NCBI GenBank assembly: GCA_025360565.1
Contig: JANYBY010000106.1
Coordinates: 1 to 5,414, forward strand
From: Bacteroidota bacterium
GTDB taxonomy: Bacteria; Bacteroidota; Bacteroidia; B-17B0; Aurantibacillaceae
Length of the DNA: 5,414 nucleotides
Direction: 5' to 3'
Both the position numbers and the translations under genes were made by a program. The notes under the pieces were generated by a model that made no database searches, was not told where the DNA came from, and saw only the letters and a program-made list of their open reading frames with translations. Positions 1 to 4,972 of the stretch are shown piece after piece. Positions within the stretch are counted from its first letter, which is position 1; each line of letters starts with the position of its first letter.

Positions 1-1314
1 TAATTGATATTGGGTTGAACGGAGTGTAAGATTGGAATAAGCCAAATCGTTCACTTTCGGGTTTTTCTTTATTACCCTGTTGCCGGTTTGCCCGTTTAAA
101 TTAATTGAAATGCCTTTATGCGGGTTGAAACGGTAATTTAATTTTTCGTAAAAAAATCCGAGGCCGTAAGATTGGGTTGAAATATCGGCGTAATCGGGCA
201 AAACTGTTATAGCACTTAAACCCGAAGTGGAGATGAGGTTGGATGTACGTTGTTTATAAAACACTTTAAAATTATTTAAACCGCTAAAATAATATTGTAC
301 GCCAATGTTATTTGTAATATCAATAAAGGTAGTATCGCGCTTATAAATTTTTAAAGAATAATCGGTACCCACAGGTGTACCGAACAAATACGGATAAATA
401 ACCCGACCGCTAAAATCGGAGGTTTGAGATTTTAAGCGCCGCCATTGCAGATCAAAGGTTTCGCCATTCCTGAAAATACCGTTCACTAATTTTAATTTTA
501 CATCGCCGGTTATAATTGTTTTTTTTGTGATAGCATCGGGCAATAAACCAATAATTCCATCGAACTGTGATGCTTTTTTCTCGTCTAAAAAAAGCCTTAG
601 CTTATTTGTTTTATTGGTGAGCAGCATTTGCTGAGGGGCTTTTTCGGTTACAAACGAGAGTTGTTTTATTTTTTGCGAAATAGCGCTGATTATTTCATCG
701 TTATAATACATATTCTCTTTAACGGATAAATACCTGTTTAAGAATCGCCGGTTAACTTTAGCATTGCCAATAACCACAATGGAATCTATTTTATACAATT
801 TATTTTTTTGAACATTGATCACGGCGTTAATGCTATTGTCCGAAACAATAACACTATCAAGGCTTACAGCCACAAATGGGTAACCGTTGTTTTCGTAATA
901 AGTAATTATTTTATTTATGCTTCGGGCTACTTCTTTATATTTAAAAGGTTTATTAAAATACAATTTTTCGCTAATGCCGAGTTTGGATGCGAGGGTGGGA
1001 TTTAAATTTCCGAGTTTTAACTGAGCCGTTTTGTAAAAATTACCTTCGTTTATAATCGCGTTAATAGTATTACCCGTTTCGTAAACTGTATCAACACTAG
1101 AAAGTAAATACCCTTTAAATTGAAGGGTAAAGATCACGTTTTCTATTTCTTTAGTTGCCGCGTCTTTTGAAGTAAATTTTTTTTTGTAATTTAATTTATA
1201 CACTTCTTTACTTTTTTGGGGCGAAATAATATTGAGTAAAATATTCTGCGAAAACCCCGCTAATTGCAAGATGCAAAAAGAGGCGAATAATGAATATTTG
1301 TTTATAAAAGCCAG
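1..1314 (-). CDS. Omp85/BamA-like outer-membrane protein with POTRA-like repeats, partial (C-terminus beyond left edge)
   Basis: The minus-strand frame is open from 1317 to the window edge and gives 438 codons from the chosen start. Residues 1-23 (AFINKYSLFASFCILQLAGFSQ after the initiator) look like a signal peptide. Residues about 45-105, 105-178 and 179-245 resemble successive POTRA modules. The second has a helix around YKEVARSINKIITYYENNGY followed by beta strands (FVAVSLDSV, INAVINV, KIDSIVVIGN), which is the usual POTRA order. From about residue 247 the text becomes alternating amphipathic strands (GIFRNGETFDLQWRRL, DYSLKIYKRD, NIGVQYYFSGL), consistent with the start of a 16-strand barrel. 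Omp85 proteins insert or export proteins at the outer membrane. Whether this one is BamA-like, TamA-like or a two-partner transporter cannot be told without the C-terminus. No ATG or GTG start exists: an in-frame TAA lies at 1318-1320, followed by ATA and then CTG. I chose CTG (1312-1314) because it keeps the signal peptide. The only in-frame TTG nearby (1267-1269) would remove it. Family call is good, start is poor. Confidence 0.82.
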   Translation of the reverse strand, partial: MAFINKYSLFASFCILQLAGFSQNILLNIISPQKSKEVYKLNYKKKFTSKDAATKEIENVIFTLQFKGYLLSSVDTVYETGNTINAIINEGNFYKTAQLKLGNLNPTLASKLGISEKLYFNKPFKYKEVARSINKIITYYENNGYPFVAVSLDSVIVSDNSINAVINVQKNKLYKIDSIVVIGNAKVNRRFLNRYLSVKENMYYNDEIISAISQKIKQLSFVTEKAPQQMLLTNKTNKLRLFLDEKKASQFDGIIGLLPDAITKKTIITGDVKLKLVNGIFRNGETFDLQWRRLKSQTSDFSGRVIYPYLFGTPVGTDYSLKIYKRDTTFIDITNNIGVQYYFSGLNNFKVFYKQRTSNLISTSGLSAITVLPDYADISTQSYGLGFFYEKLNYRFNPHKGISINLNGQTGNRVIKKNPKVNDLAYSNLTLRSTQYQL

Positions 1315-1318
1315 TATT

Positions 1319-1334
1319 TATTTAACGTTAAATA
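1319..1334. promoter_or_regulatory. Perfect 16-bp palindrome between divergent genes
   Basis: TATTTAACGTTAAATA is perfectly self-complementary. It lies in the 66-bp gap between the divergent Omp85-like and T9SS-protein genes, directly upstream of the only plausible Omp85 start and about where the -33 element of the 1381 gene would fall. This position suits an operator for a dimeric regulator acting on both genes. AT-rich palindromes also arise by chance, so the regulatory role is inference. Confidence 0.35.
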
Positions 1335-1341
1335 GAAAATT

Positions 1342-1355
1342 TAGTATCTTAGACG
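1342..1355 (+). promoter_or_regulatory. Putative Bacteroidota -7 element for the T9SS-protein gene
   Basis: TATCTTAG (1345-1352) matches 7 of 8 positions of the Bacteroidota -7 consensus TAnnTTTG and ends 28 nt before the ATG at 1381. The surrounding 14 nt, TAGTATCTTAGACG, is nearly repeated (12 of 14) at 2911-2924 upstream of the gene at 2969. A -33 TTG is not clear: only TTTA within the palindrome at 1319-1334 sits at about the right spacing. Confidence 0.4.
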
Positions 1356-1380
1356 TGTTAAATTTAATGTAATTACAAAG

Positions 1381-2451
1381 ATGACAAAAAATACGCTATT
1401 ATTATTTTCCGCCATAATTTCGGTGGCATTAAGGGCTCAAAGCCCTATTTCTATTGGTAATACAAATATGCCGGGCAGCGGCGATACCCTCCGTTACAGC
1501 AACGCACAAATAAACTCTATTGGCAGTTATACCCAAACAGGCACTAATTTTGCCTGGAATTTTAGCTTAGTGCCTACAAGCCAGGGTGTGAGGTCCTATA
1601 AATCCTCGCTTTTAACCCCTTATGCTTTTTTCTTTTTGGGATTTAGCGAATACGGCGAAAAAATTGCCGATACCCTTGGCGCTGGGCCTTTAACCATCAC
1701 TAATTATTATAACTTTTACAAAAAACAAAATTCACCGCAAGCGTATTTAGCTGATGGGGCTGGCATGACCTTTAGCGCTATTCCTGTTCCGAATTATTAT
1801 TCGGATAAGGATGAATTGTACAATTTTCCAATGTCATATCCAAAATATGATAGTACAACGTTTAAATTTTCTACCATATCAAGTACATTAATTCCAATTG
1901 TATATTCAAAAACAGGATCAAGGGTTACAAAGGTAGATGGATGGGGAACTCTAACTACGCCTTACGGCACGGCCAATTGCCTGCGCTTAATTACCACTCA
2001 ATATTCGCAAGATAGTATTAAGAATAATATTATTCCTTTTCCGGTTGGCTTCCCCAATAATCAAAGGAGTTACCAATGGCTTACTACAAGCAGTAAAATT
2101 CCGTATTTAGAAATTAACGGAAATTTAATCGGGAATAATTTTACCATTACGCAAGTGAGATACAGGGATGTTGCCAGAGTTATTACCGGGGTTAAACAAA
2201 ACGAAGATATCAGCGGTATGGAAATGTATCCAAATCCGGTAAAAGACCTCTTGTATTTAAACCTTAACGGTAAACAAATTAAAGGGGTAGATATTATGGG
2301 CATTAACGGACAAATTGTGAGGTCAATTGCCGCAGAATCCATTAACAGTGGCTTGCAGGGCATTAATGTTTCGGGTCTTGAAATGGGTTTGTACATTGTT
2401 AAAGTAAACGGGCTTACTAACAGTACTTATTTAAAATTTATTAAAGAATAA
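1381..2451 (+). CDS. Secreted protein with C-terminal T9SS type A sorting domain
   Basis: This 356-residue protein is probably exported by Sec and then by the type IX secretion system, to be released or anchored on the cell surface. Residues 1-20 (MTKNTLLLFSAIISVALRAQ) form a signal peptide: a Lys near the N-terminus, a hydrophobic core, and a cut near RAQ. Residues about 280-356 match the T9SS type A C-terminal domain (TIGR04183-like). They carry the YPNP motif (283-286), a short beta-sandwich pattern with GVDIMGINGQIV, the conserved MGLYIVKV (335-342), and a terminal KFIKE strand. The middle, about 21-275, is rich in Ser, Thr, Tyr, Asn and aromatic residues and shows no catalytic motif I recognise, so the cargo function is unknown. 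ATG at 1381 is the first start and gives a complete signal peptide. No Shine-Dalgarno sequence is visible, which is normal in this phylum. It is divergent from the Omp85-like gene. Confidence 0.92.
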   Translation: MTKNTLLLFSAIISVALRAQSPISIGNTNMPGSGDTLRYSNAQINSIGSYTQTGTNFAWNFSLVPTSQGVRSYKSSLLTPYAFFFLGFSEYGEKIADTLGAGPLTITNYYNFYKKQNSPQAYLADGAGMTFSAIPVPNYYSDKDELYNFPMSYPKYDSTTFKFSTISSTLIPIVYSKTGSRVTKVDGWGTLTTPYGTANCLRLITTQYSQDSIKNNIIPFPVGFPNNQRSYQWLTTSSKIPYLEINGNLIGNNFTITQVRYRDVARVITGVKQNEDISGMEMYPNPVKDLLYLNLNGKQIKGVDIMGINGQIVRSIAAESINSGLQGINVSGLEMGLYIVKVNGLTNSTYLKFIKE

Positions 2452-2476
2452 AATTTTTTTACAATAATATATATAT

Positions 2477-2484
2477 TATTTTAG
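2477..2484 (+). promoter_or_regulatory. Putative -7 element for the small His/Cys membrane protein
   Basis: TATTTTAG matches 7 of 8 positions of TAnnTTTG and ends 20 nt before the ATG at 2505. A T-run at 2454-2460 lies about 17-20 nt upstream, where a -33 element would be, but there is no TTG. The T-run also immediately follows the stop codon of the T9SS-protein gene without a clear hairpin, so it is not called as a terminator. Confidence 0.35.
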
Positions 2485-2504
2485 CATCATTAAAAACAAC
2501 TACT

Positions 2505-2843
2505 ATGTCAAACCATCACGACGATCATCATTCAAACGAACCAAAACCGGTTTCGTTTACCACACCGTTTATTTTAGCCGCGGTAGCTTTAACTGCTATT
2601 TTATTATTAACGAGTATAGGCGATCCTTGCAACGACAAATGTGTTTGCATGGAAAATTGTTCCAAAGAATGTATGGAAGCTTGTGAAAAAGGCGACCATT
2701 CAAAAAATCCTGCAAAAGAGGGACACGAAGCGACAGAAGAAAAGAGCGAAAAGGCCGAAGCTGCTGCAGTTGAAACACCCGAAGCTGTTGTTCCTGTAGA
2801 TTCGGCAGAGGCAAAAAAAGAGAAAAAAGAGGCGGGGCATTAG
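2505..2843 (+). CDS. Small single-span membrane protein with His-rich N-terminus and six-Cys segment
   Basis: I do not recognise a named family for this 112-residue protein. It has three clear parts. Residues 1-16 are a His/Asp-rich head (HHDDHH at 4-9). Residues about 17-38 (SFTTPFILAAVALTAILLLTS) form one hydrophobic span. Residues 42-60 hold six cysteines at 42, 46, 48, 52, 56 and 60 (spacing C-x3-C-x-C-x3-C-x3-C-x3-C). The rest is a low-complexity Glu/Lys/Ala tail with scattered His, probably disordered. The few charges before the span make topology uncertain. With a cytoplasmic head, the Cys segment would face the periplasm. The His and Cys clusters suggest metal binding, or disulphides if periplasmic, but this is inference. 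The ATG at 2505 is supported by the -7-like motif just upstream and by the His-rich head starting immediately. The gene stands alone, 53 nt after the preceding stop and 125 nt before the next gene. Confidence 0.85.
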   Translation: MSNHHDDHHSNEPKPVSFTTPFILAAVALTAILLLTSIGDPCNDKCVCMENCSKECMEACEKGDHSKNPAKEGHEATEEKSEKAEAAAVETPEAVVPVDSAEAKKEKKEAGH

Positions 2844-2850
2844 TCCTTGG

Positions 2851-2903
2851 TTTTTCGTTATTTGTTATCAGTTACTTGTTTTCGTTATTAGTTATTGGTT
2901 TAC
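2851..2903. repeat. Degenerate two-copy direct repeat, ~26 nt
   Basis: Two adjacent blocks share TTTTCGTTATT followed by a variant of GTTAT and a TTAC/TTACTT end (about 2852-2878 and 2879-2905). Shorter GTTAT/GTTAC units recur within each block. It lies between the stop of the small membrane protein and the promoter-like motif of the next gene. It looks like slippage-derived low-complexity intergenic sequence, and no function can be assigned. Confidence 0.45.
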
Positions 2904-2910
2904 TTAACCA

Positions 2911-2924
2911 TAGTTTCTTAGTCG
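2911..2924 (+). promoter_or_regulatory. Putative promoter -7 region for the barrel-protein gene
   Basis: TAGTTTCTTAGTCG is identical at 12 of 14 positions to the motif at 1342-1355. TTGG at 2895-2898 lies about 16 nt upstream of TTTCTTAG and could be the -33 TTG. The motif ends roughly 45 nt before the ATG at 2969. The second base of the -7 core departs from TAnnTTTG, so the call is weak apart from the similarity to the other site. Confidence 0.3.
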
Positions 2925-2968
2925 CTCAAACATAATTTTTTAAGGTTTTTTCCGTTATTAAGTAAAGC

Positions 2969-3673
2969 ATGAAAAAGGCCTTACTCATATTTATCTTTTG
3001 TTTTCTTTGTTCATTGGCTCACTCACAAAAAAATCAATTAAATCTGGTTGCCGGCATGGGGCCAAATTTTTTTGTTGATCATAGTGGTATTAGCCCATGC
3101 ACAGGCGATTCGTGGATGATTGGAATTAATTTTTTGTTCTGTAAAAAAAACAGGGTTTTTCAATTCAATCCTGGGATCTCTTTTACCTCAAATCTTTATA
3201 TTTTCGGGGTGAACGAATATGAATCAGTAGGCATCGCTCAGCGTGCAAGTGTTTTAAATCTGGATGTGCTGATGAAAATAAGTAGAAAAAATTATTTCAG
3301 ATTTGGTTTGGCCCTGGCAAGGATGGAACACAGTTCTATTGCAATTTCGTTAAGCAGAACAACAAACACGTATTATAATTATAGTTACAGTAATAACGAG
3401 GTTTACAATGGCTATTCATGCACCGATTTTCAGGCGGGAGTAACGGCAGGGCTTTCTTTTCCATTTAAGTTATTTAAAAGAGATCTGAAGTTTGATGTGA
3501 GCATCCGGCAAATAGTATCTCCAGCTGTAACTCAGGATTATTACCATTACAATACTATTTCGGGAGAAAATGTAAAAGTAATCGGCCCTAAGTATCTTCC
3601 AACAACTATTATGTTTGCCTTCGAAATTAATTTGCGAAAAAAGAAAAAAATAAAAAAGGAAGAGGAGGAGTGA
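2969..3673 (+). CDS. Predicted outer-membrane beta-barrel protein (OMP_b-brl-like)
   Basis: This 234-residue protein starts with a good signal peptide, MKKALLIFIFCFLCSLAHSQ, cut near SQ. The mature part begins KNQLNLVAGMGPNFFVDHSG. That is the first strand and Gly-rich turn typical of the small Bacteroidota outer-membrane barrels grouped with PF13568/OMP_b-brl. Alternating hydrophobic/polar strands follow (RVFQFNPGISFTSN, SVLNLDVLMKISRKNYFRFGLALAR, DFQAGVTAGLSFPF, LKFDVSIRQIV), with Tyr/Asn/Ser-rich loops such as the stretch around residues 130-150. The last strand, TTIMFAFEINL, is followed by an odd tail of about 12 charged residues (RKKKKIKKEEEE). Length fits an eight-strand barrel. No enzymatic motif is visible, so function is unknown beyond an outer-membrane location. 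ATG at 2969 is the only start giving the full signal peptide. Confidence 0.82.
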   Translation: MKKALLIFIFCFLCSLAHSQKNQLNLVAGMGPNFFVDHSGISPCTGDSWMIGINFLFCKKNRVFQFNPGISFTSNLYIFGVNEYESVGIAQRASVLNLDVLMKISRKNYFRFGLALARMEHSSIAISLSRTTNTYYNYSYSNNEVYNGYSCTDFQAGVTAGLSFPFKLFKRDLKFDVSIRQIVSPAVTQDYYHYNTISGENVKVIGPKYLPTTIMFAFEINLRKKKKIKKEEEE

Positions 3674-3693
3674 TTTCCCATTCGTTTTATTTC

Positions 3694-3708
3694 CGCAACG
3701 TTATTGCG
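3694..3708 (+). terminator. Weak hairpin after the barrel-protein gene
   Basis: CGCAA (3694-3698) and TTGCG (3704-3708) can pair around a 5-nt loop about 20 nt after the stop at 3673. No T-run follows on the plus strand, so intrinsic termination here is doubtful. It is the only dyad between this stop and the stronger hairpin at 3744-3763. Confidence 0.2.
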
Positions 3709-3731
3709 AGGCGCTTAACCTTGTGTTTATA

Positions 3732-3763
3732 TAAAAAAGTAAAGGGCGGGGTTTAACCCGCCC
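3732..3763 (-). terminator. Rho-independent terminator for the FN3-protein gene
   Basis: A GC-only 7-bp stem, GGGCGGG (3744-3750) with CCCGCCC (3757-3763), closes a 6-nt loop. Read on the minus strand it is followed by TTTACTTTTTTAT (3743 down to about 3731), a classic U-tract. It begins 15 nt beyond the TAG of the minus-strand gene at 3779. On the plus strand the hairpin is followed by TTAAGG, so it is polar toward the minus strand. Confidence 0.85.
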
Positions 3764-3778
3764 CTTAAGGTTACACAA

Positions 3779-4390
3779 CTAAATAACAATTATACTTATT
3801 GGGTTGTATGGTACGCTTTCGCCACCATCGCTTATAAACACTACACGAAACCAGTATTTAACGCCTTCGTCAAGGTCGCCAAAATTAGTAATGGCTTGTG
3901 TAGTTGTTTTTGCAACGGTAAATGGTGCATTACCAATTGGGTCTTTACAAAACTCCCATCTGTACACTGTTTTTTTTGTTGCGGGTTTAACTCTTAAGCG
4001 CACAGCGCCCCTATCGGCTGCATGTACTACTTCAAAGTCGGGTACACTAATGTGCCCGGTCTTTTTTATTTCCATGCCTGCAAGGTGCACAATGGTTTCA
4101 TCGTTATTGGCAACACCTTCAACATAGTGTGCCAAATCAAACAACAATTTTACCATTACTTTTTCCTTGTCGTGCATAAGGGCTTTCCTGGTCTTACCAC
4201 CATCTACCGCATCATTCCACGCGGTTTCTAAATCGTCAACCGCGGTAGTAACGGTTGCCAACGCTGGGCTGGGGTTTGTAAAAATGCCCGGGTTATTTGT
4301 TAGGGCATCTACAAAGCTCCTTGCCTTGTTTATTTTTTCTGACACTGAAAGGTTATTTATATTCAGTGCCACTTTTAGGTTATTTTTCAT
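3779..4390 (-). CDS. Helical N-terminal domain plus fibronectin type III domain protein, no signal peptide
   Basis: From the ATG at 4388-4390 the product is 203 residues. Residues about 15-105 are predicted mostly helical (EKINKARSFVDAL, TAVDDLETAWNDAV, KEKVMVKLLFDLAHYVEGVAN). Residues about 115-203 fit one fibronectin type III fold: strands at RGAVRLRVKP and VYRWEFCKD, the conserved LDEGVKYWFRVVFIS segment (173-187) and the final YNPISIIVI strand. The domain usually serves as a binding or spacer module. No catalytic motif is seen. There is no signal peptide or membrane segment, so it appears cytoplasmic unless exported another way. Similar short helical plus FN3 proteins are, to my recollection, common hypothetical proteins in Bacteroidota. 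An in-frame GTG at 4426 would add 12 residues (CSGDHFIKTKV), but the ATG start followed by KNNLKVALN looks more natural. It is monocistronic, with its own terminator at 3732-3763. I saw no clear -7/-33 pair upstream. Confidence 0.82.
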   Translation of the reverse strand: MKNNLKVALNINNLSVSEKINKARSFVDALTNNPGIFTNPSPALATVTTAVDDLETAWNDAVDGGKTRKALMHDKEKVMVKLLFDLAHYVEGVANNDETIVHLAGMEIKKTGHISVPDFEVVHAADRGAVRLRVKPATKKTVYRWEFCKDPIGNAPFTVAKTTTQAITNFGDLDEGVKYWFRVVFISDGGESVPYNPISIIVI

Positions 4391-4545
4391 AACTTTTGTT
4401 TTTATAAAGTGATCACCTGAACACACTTTTCTATCGGTCTTTTTAAAATTTTGCCGGCTGTGGAAAGGATTTAAAGATTTGCGTTAAGAGAGGGTTAGGC
4501 ATAATAGCATCGAACTCTTAGGGCAACACTTTTTTTCGTTTTCAA

Positions 4546-4561
4546 ATCCGCCGTGGCGGAT
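4546..4561. repeat. Perfect short inverted repeat (ATCCGCC/GGCGGAT)
   Basis: ATCCGCC (4546-4552) and GGCGGAT (4555-4561) are exact reverse complements around GT. Folded as RNA this would be a 6-bp stem with a CGTG loop. It is much more GC-rich than its surroundings. No U-tract follows on either strand, so it is listed as a palindromic repeat and not as a terminator. Confidence 0.55.
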
Positions 4562-4583
4562 ATTACGGTCTGTTTCTTCTTTT

Positions 4584-4615
4584 ATGATGAAGCGAACTTT
4601 GTTCTGCTTCATCGT
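4584..4615. repeat. Hairpin A of a paralogous pair (GATGAAGC...GCTTCATC)
   Basis: GATGAAGC (4586-4593) pairs with GCTTCATC (4606-4613). Inside, GAAC (4594-4597) pairs with GTTC (4601-4604) around a TTT loop, leaving a single bulged T at 4605. A T·G and an A-T pair extend the stem outward (4584/4585 with 4615/4614). The design matches the hairpin at 4701-4740, including the bulge position. Confidence 0.7.
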
Positions 4616-4641
4616 TATCTCATATTTTATTTTTTTTTAGT

Positions 4642-4685
4642 GGTGTAGTTATTTTGTTTGCATGCATTAAAAAATAATTTACACC
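4642..4685. repeat. 44-bp imperfect palindrome centred on TGCATGCA
   Basis: GGTGTAGTTATTTT (4642-4655) and AAAATAATTTACACC (4671-4685) are near-perfect reverse complements, with one mismatch and one extra base. The centre holds TGCATGCA (4659-4666), itself an 8-bp palindrome within 1 bp of the dyad axis. Such nested symmetry suits a binding site for a dimeric protein, a cruciform-forming element, or paired element ends. Function is unknown. Confidence 0.5.
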
Positions 4686-4700
4686 TGTTTTATATTCTTT

Positions 4701-4740
4701 ATTAATACTGAAGCGAGCTATGCTCTGCTTCGGTATTAAT
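4701..4740. repeat. Hairpin B of a paralogous pair (ATTAATACTGAAGC...)
   Basis: ATTAATACTGAAGC (4701-4714) pairs with GCTTCGGTATTAAT (4727-4740) over 14 positions with one T·G wobble. Inside, GAGC (4715-4718) pairs with GCTC (4722-4725) around TAT, with one bulged T at 4726. It has the same architecture as the hairpin at 4584-4615, but the inner stem changed from GAAC/GTTC to GAGC/GCTC, a compensatory pair change. No U-tract follows on either strand. Confidence 0.75.
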
Positions 4741-4773
4741 ATACTTAAACGCAATATTCAGGCCAAGGATACG

Positions 4774-4794
4774 GAGCTTAACATCTGTTAACTC
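4774..4794. repeat. Small hairpin TTAAC/GTTAA with flanking GAG/CTC
   Basis: GAG (4774-4776) plus TTAAC (4778-4782) pairs with GTTAA (4787-4791) plus CTC (4792-4794), with a bulged C and an ATCT loop. It is one of the series of dyads in this intergenic region. Alone it would be unremarkable. Confidence 0.4.
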
Positions 4795-4817
4795 AGTAAT
4801 GGCGAGGGTTTGCACAA

Positions 4818-4836
4818 GTGGTTGTTTTTTAACCAC
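4818..4836. repeat. Small hairpin GTGGTT/AACCAC
   Basis: GTGGTT (4818-4823) and AACCAC (4831-4836) are exact reverse complements around a T-rich 7-nt loop. GTTGT and ACAAC in the same stretch allow a second, shifted pairing. No function is assigned. Confidence 0.4.
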
Positions 4837-4849
4837 AACTGGTACAAAG

Positions 4850-4889
4850 TCCTGAAGTGAAGTAAGTGCAACGAGCTCCTACTTCAGGA
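4850..4889. repeat. Inverted repeat TCCTGAAGT/ACTTCAGGA with slipped alternative
   Basis: TCCTGAAGT (4850-4858) and ACTTCAGGA (4881-4889) are exact reverse complements around a 22-nt loop. The left arm contains GAAGT twice in tandem, so GAAGTA (4859-4864) can instead pair with TACTTC (4880-4885). The CTGAAG core resembles the hairpin at 4701-4740, but the loop differs. Confidence 0.5.
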
Positions 4890-4921
4890 ATTGTATTTTG
4901 TTAACCAAATTATTTTAACAT

Positions 4922-4952
4922 AAAAAGCAAAACCGGTACACTAAACCGTTTT
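4922..4952 (-). terminator. Possible terminator for the minus-strand repeat frame
   Basis: AAAAC plus GGT (4929-4933, 4935-4937) pairs with ACC plus GTTTT (4945-4947, 4948-4952), with one bulged C and a 7-nt loop. On the minus strand it is followed by GCTTTTTA, a short U-tract. It lies about 20 nt beyond the TAA at 4973-4975 that ends the minus-strand heptad frame. The stem is short and AT-rich, so this is tentative. Confidence 0.35.
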
Positions 4953-4972
4953 TAGCAAACAAAAGTATGTTG

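Larger units (their letters stand above)
4427..4966. other. 540-bp intergenic region rich in inverted repeats, no convincing gene
   Basis: No frame here carries a plausible protein. The region holds at least seven inverted repeats between 4546 and 4889, with centres about 43-64 nt apart, and a terminator-like hairpin at 4922-4952. The stretch 4427-4540 is plain AT-rich sequence with no structure I can support. The hairpins mostly lack U-tracts, so they are not ordinary terminators. Possible readings are a structured non-coding RNA, a cluster of REP-like palindromes, or decayed mobile DNA. Confidence 0.6.

Noticed and set aside
808..1005. Plus-strand ORF of 65 codons
   Set aside because: It lies wholly inside the Omp85-like gene on the opposite strand, which has clear domain structure. 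The ORF product has no recognisable features.
2070..2396. Minus-strand ORF of 108 codons
   Set aside because: It is antisense to the T9SS sorting-domain region of the secreted protein, whose motifs are unmistakable.
2596..2814. Minus-strand ORF of 72 codons
   Set aside because: It is antisense to the small His/Cys protein and is an artefact of its biased Glu/Lys/Ala codons.
3804..4412. Three plus-strand ORFs opposite the FN3 gene
   Set aside because: The minus-strand gene has an FN3 fold pattern, a natural ATG and its own terminator. The plus ORFs show none of these.
4409..4416. GTGATCAC palindrome upstream of the FN3 gene
   Set aside because: Only 8 bp with no extending symmetry, too short to call an operator on its own.
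4490..4500. Integron attC-like core (GTTAGGC), with GCTTAAC at 4776-4782
   Set aside because: The partner half-sites are missing at a workable distance and orientation, and no integrase or cassette layout is seen.
4427..4966. Remnant of an insertion sequence
   Set aside because: No transposase fragment, matching terminal inverted repeats at both ends, or target duplication could be found. The inverted repeats are local hairpins.
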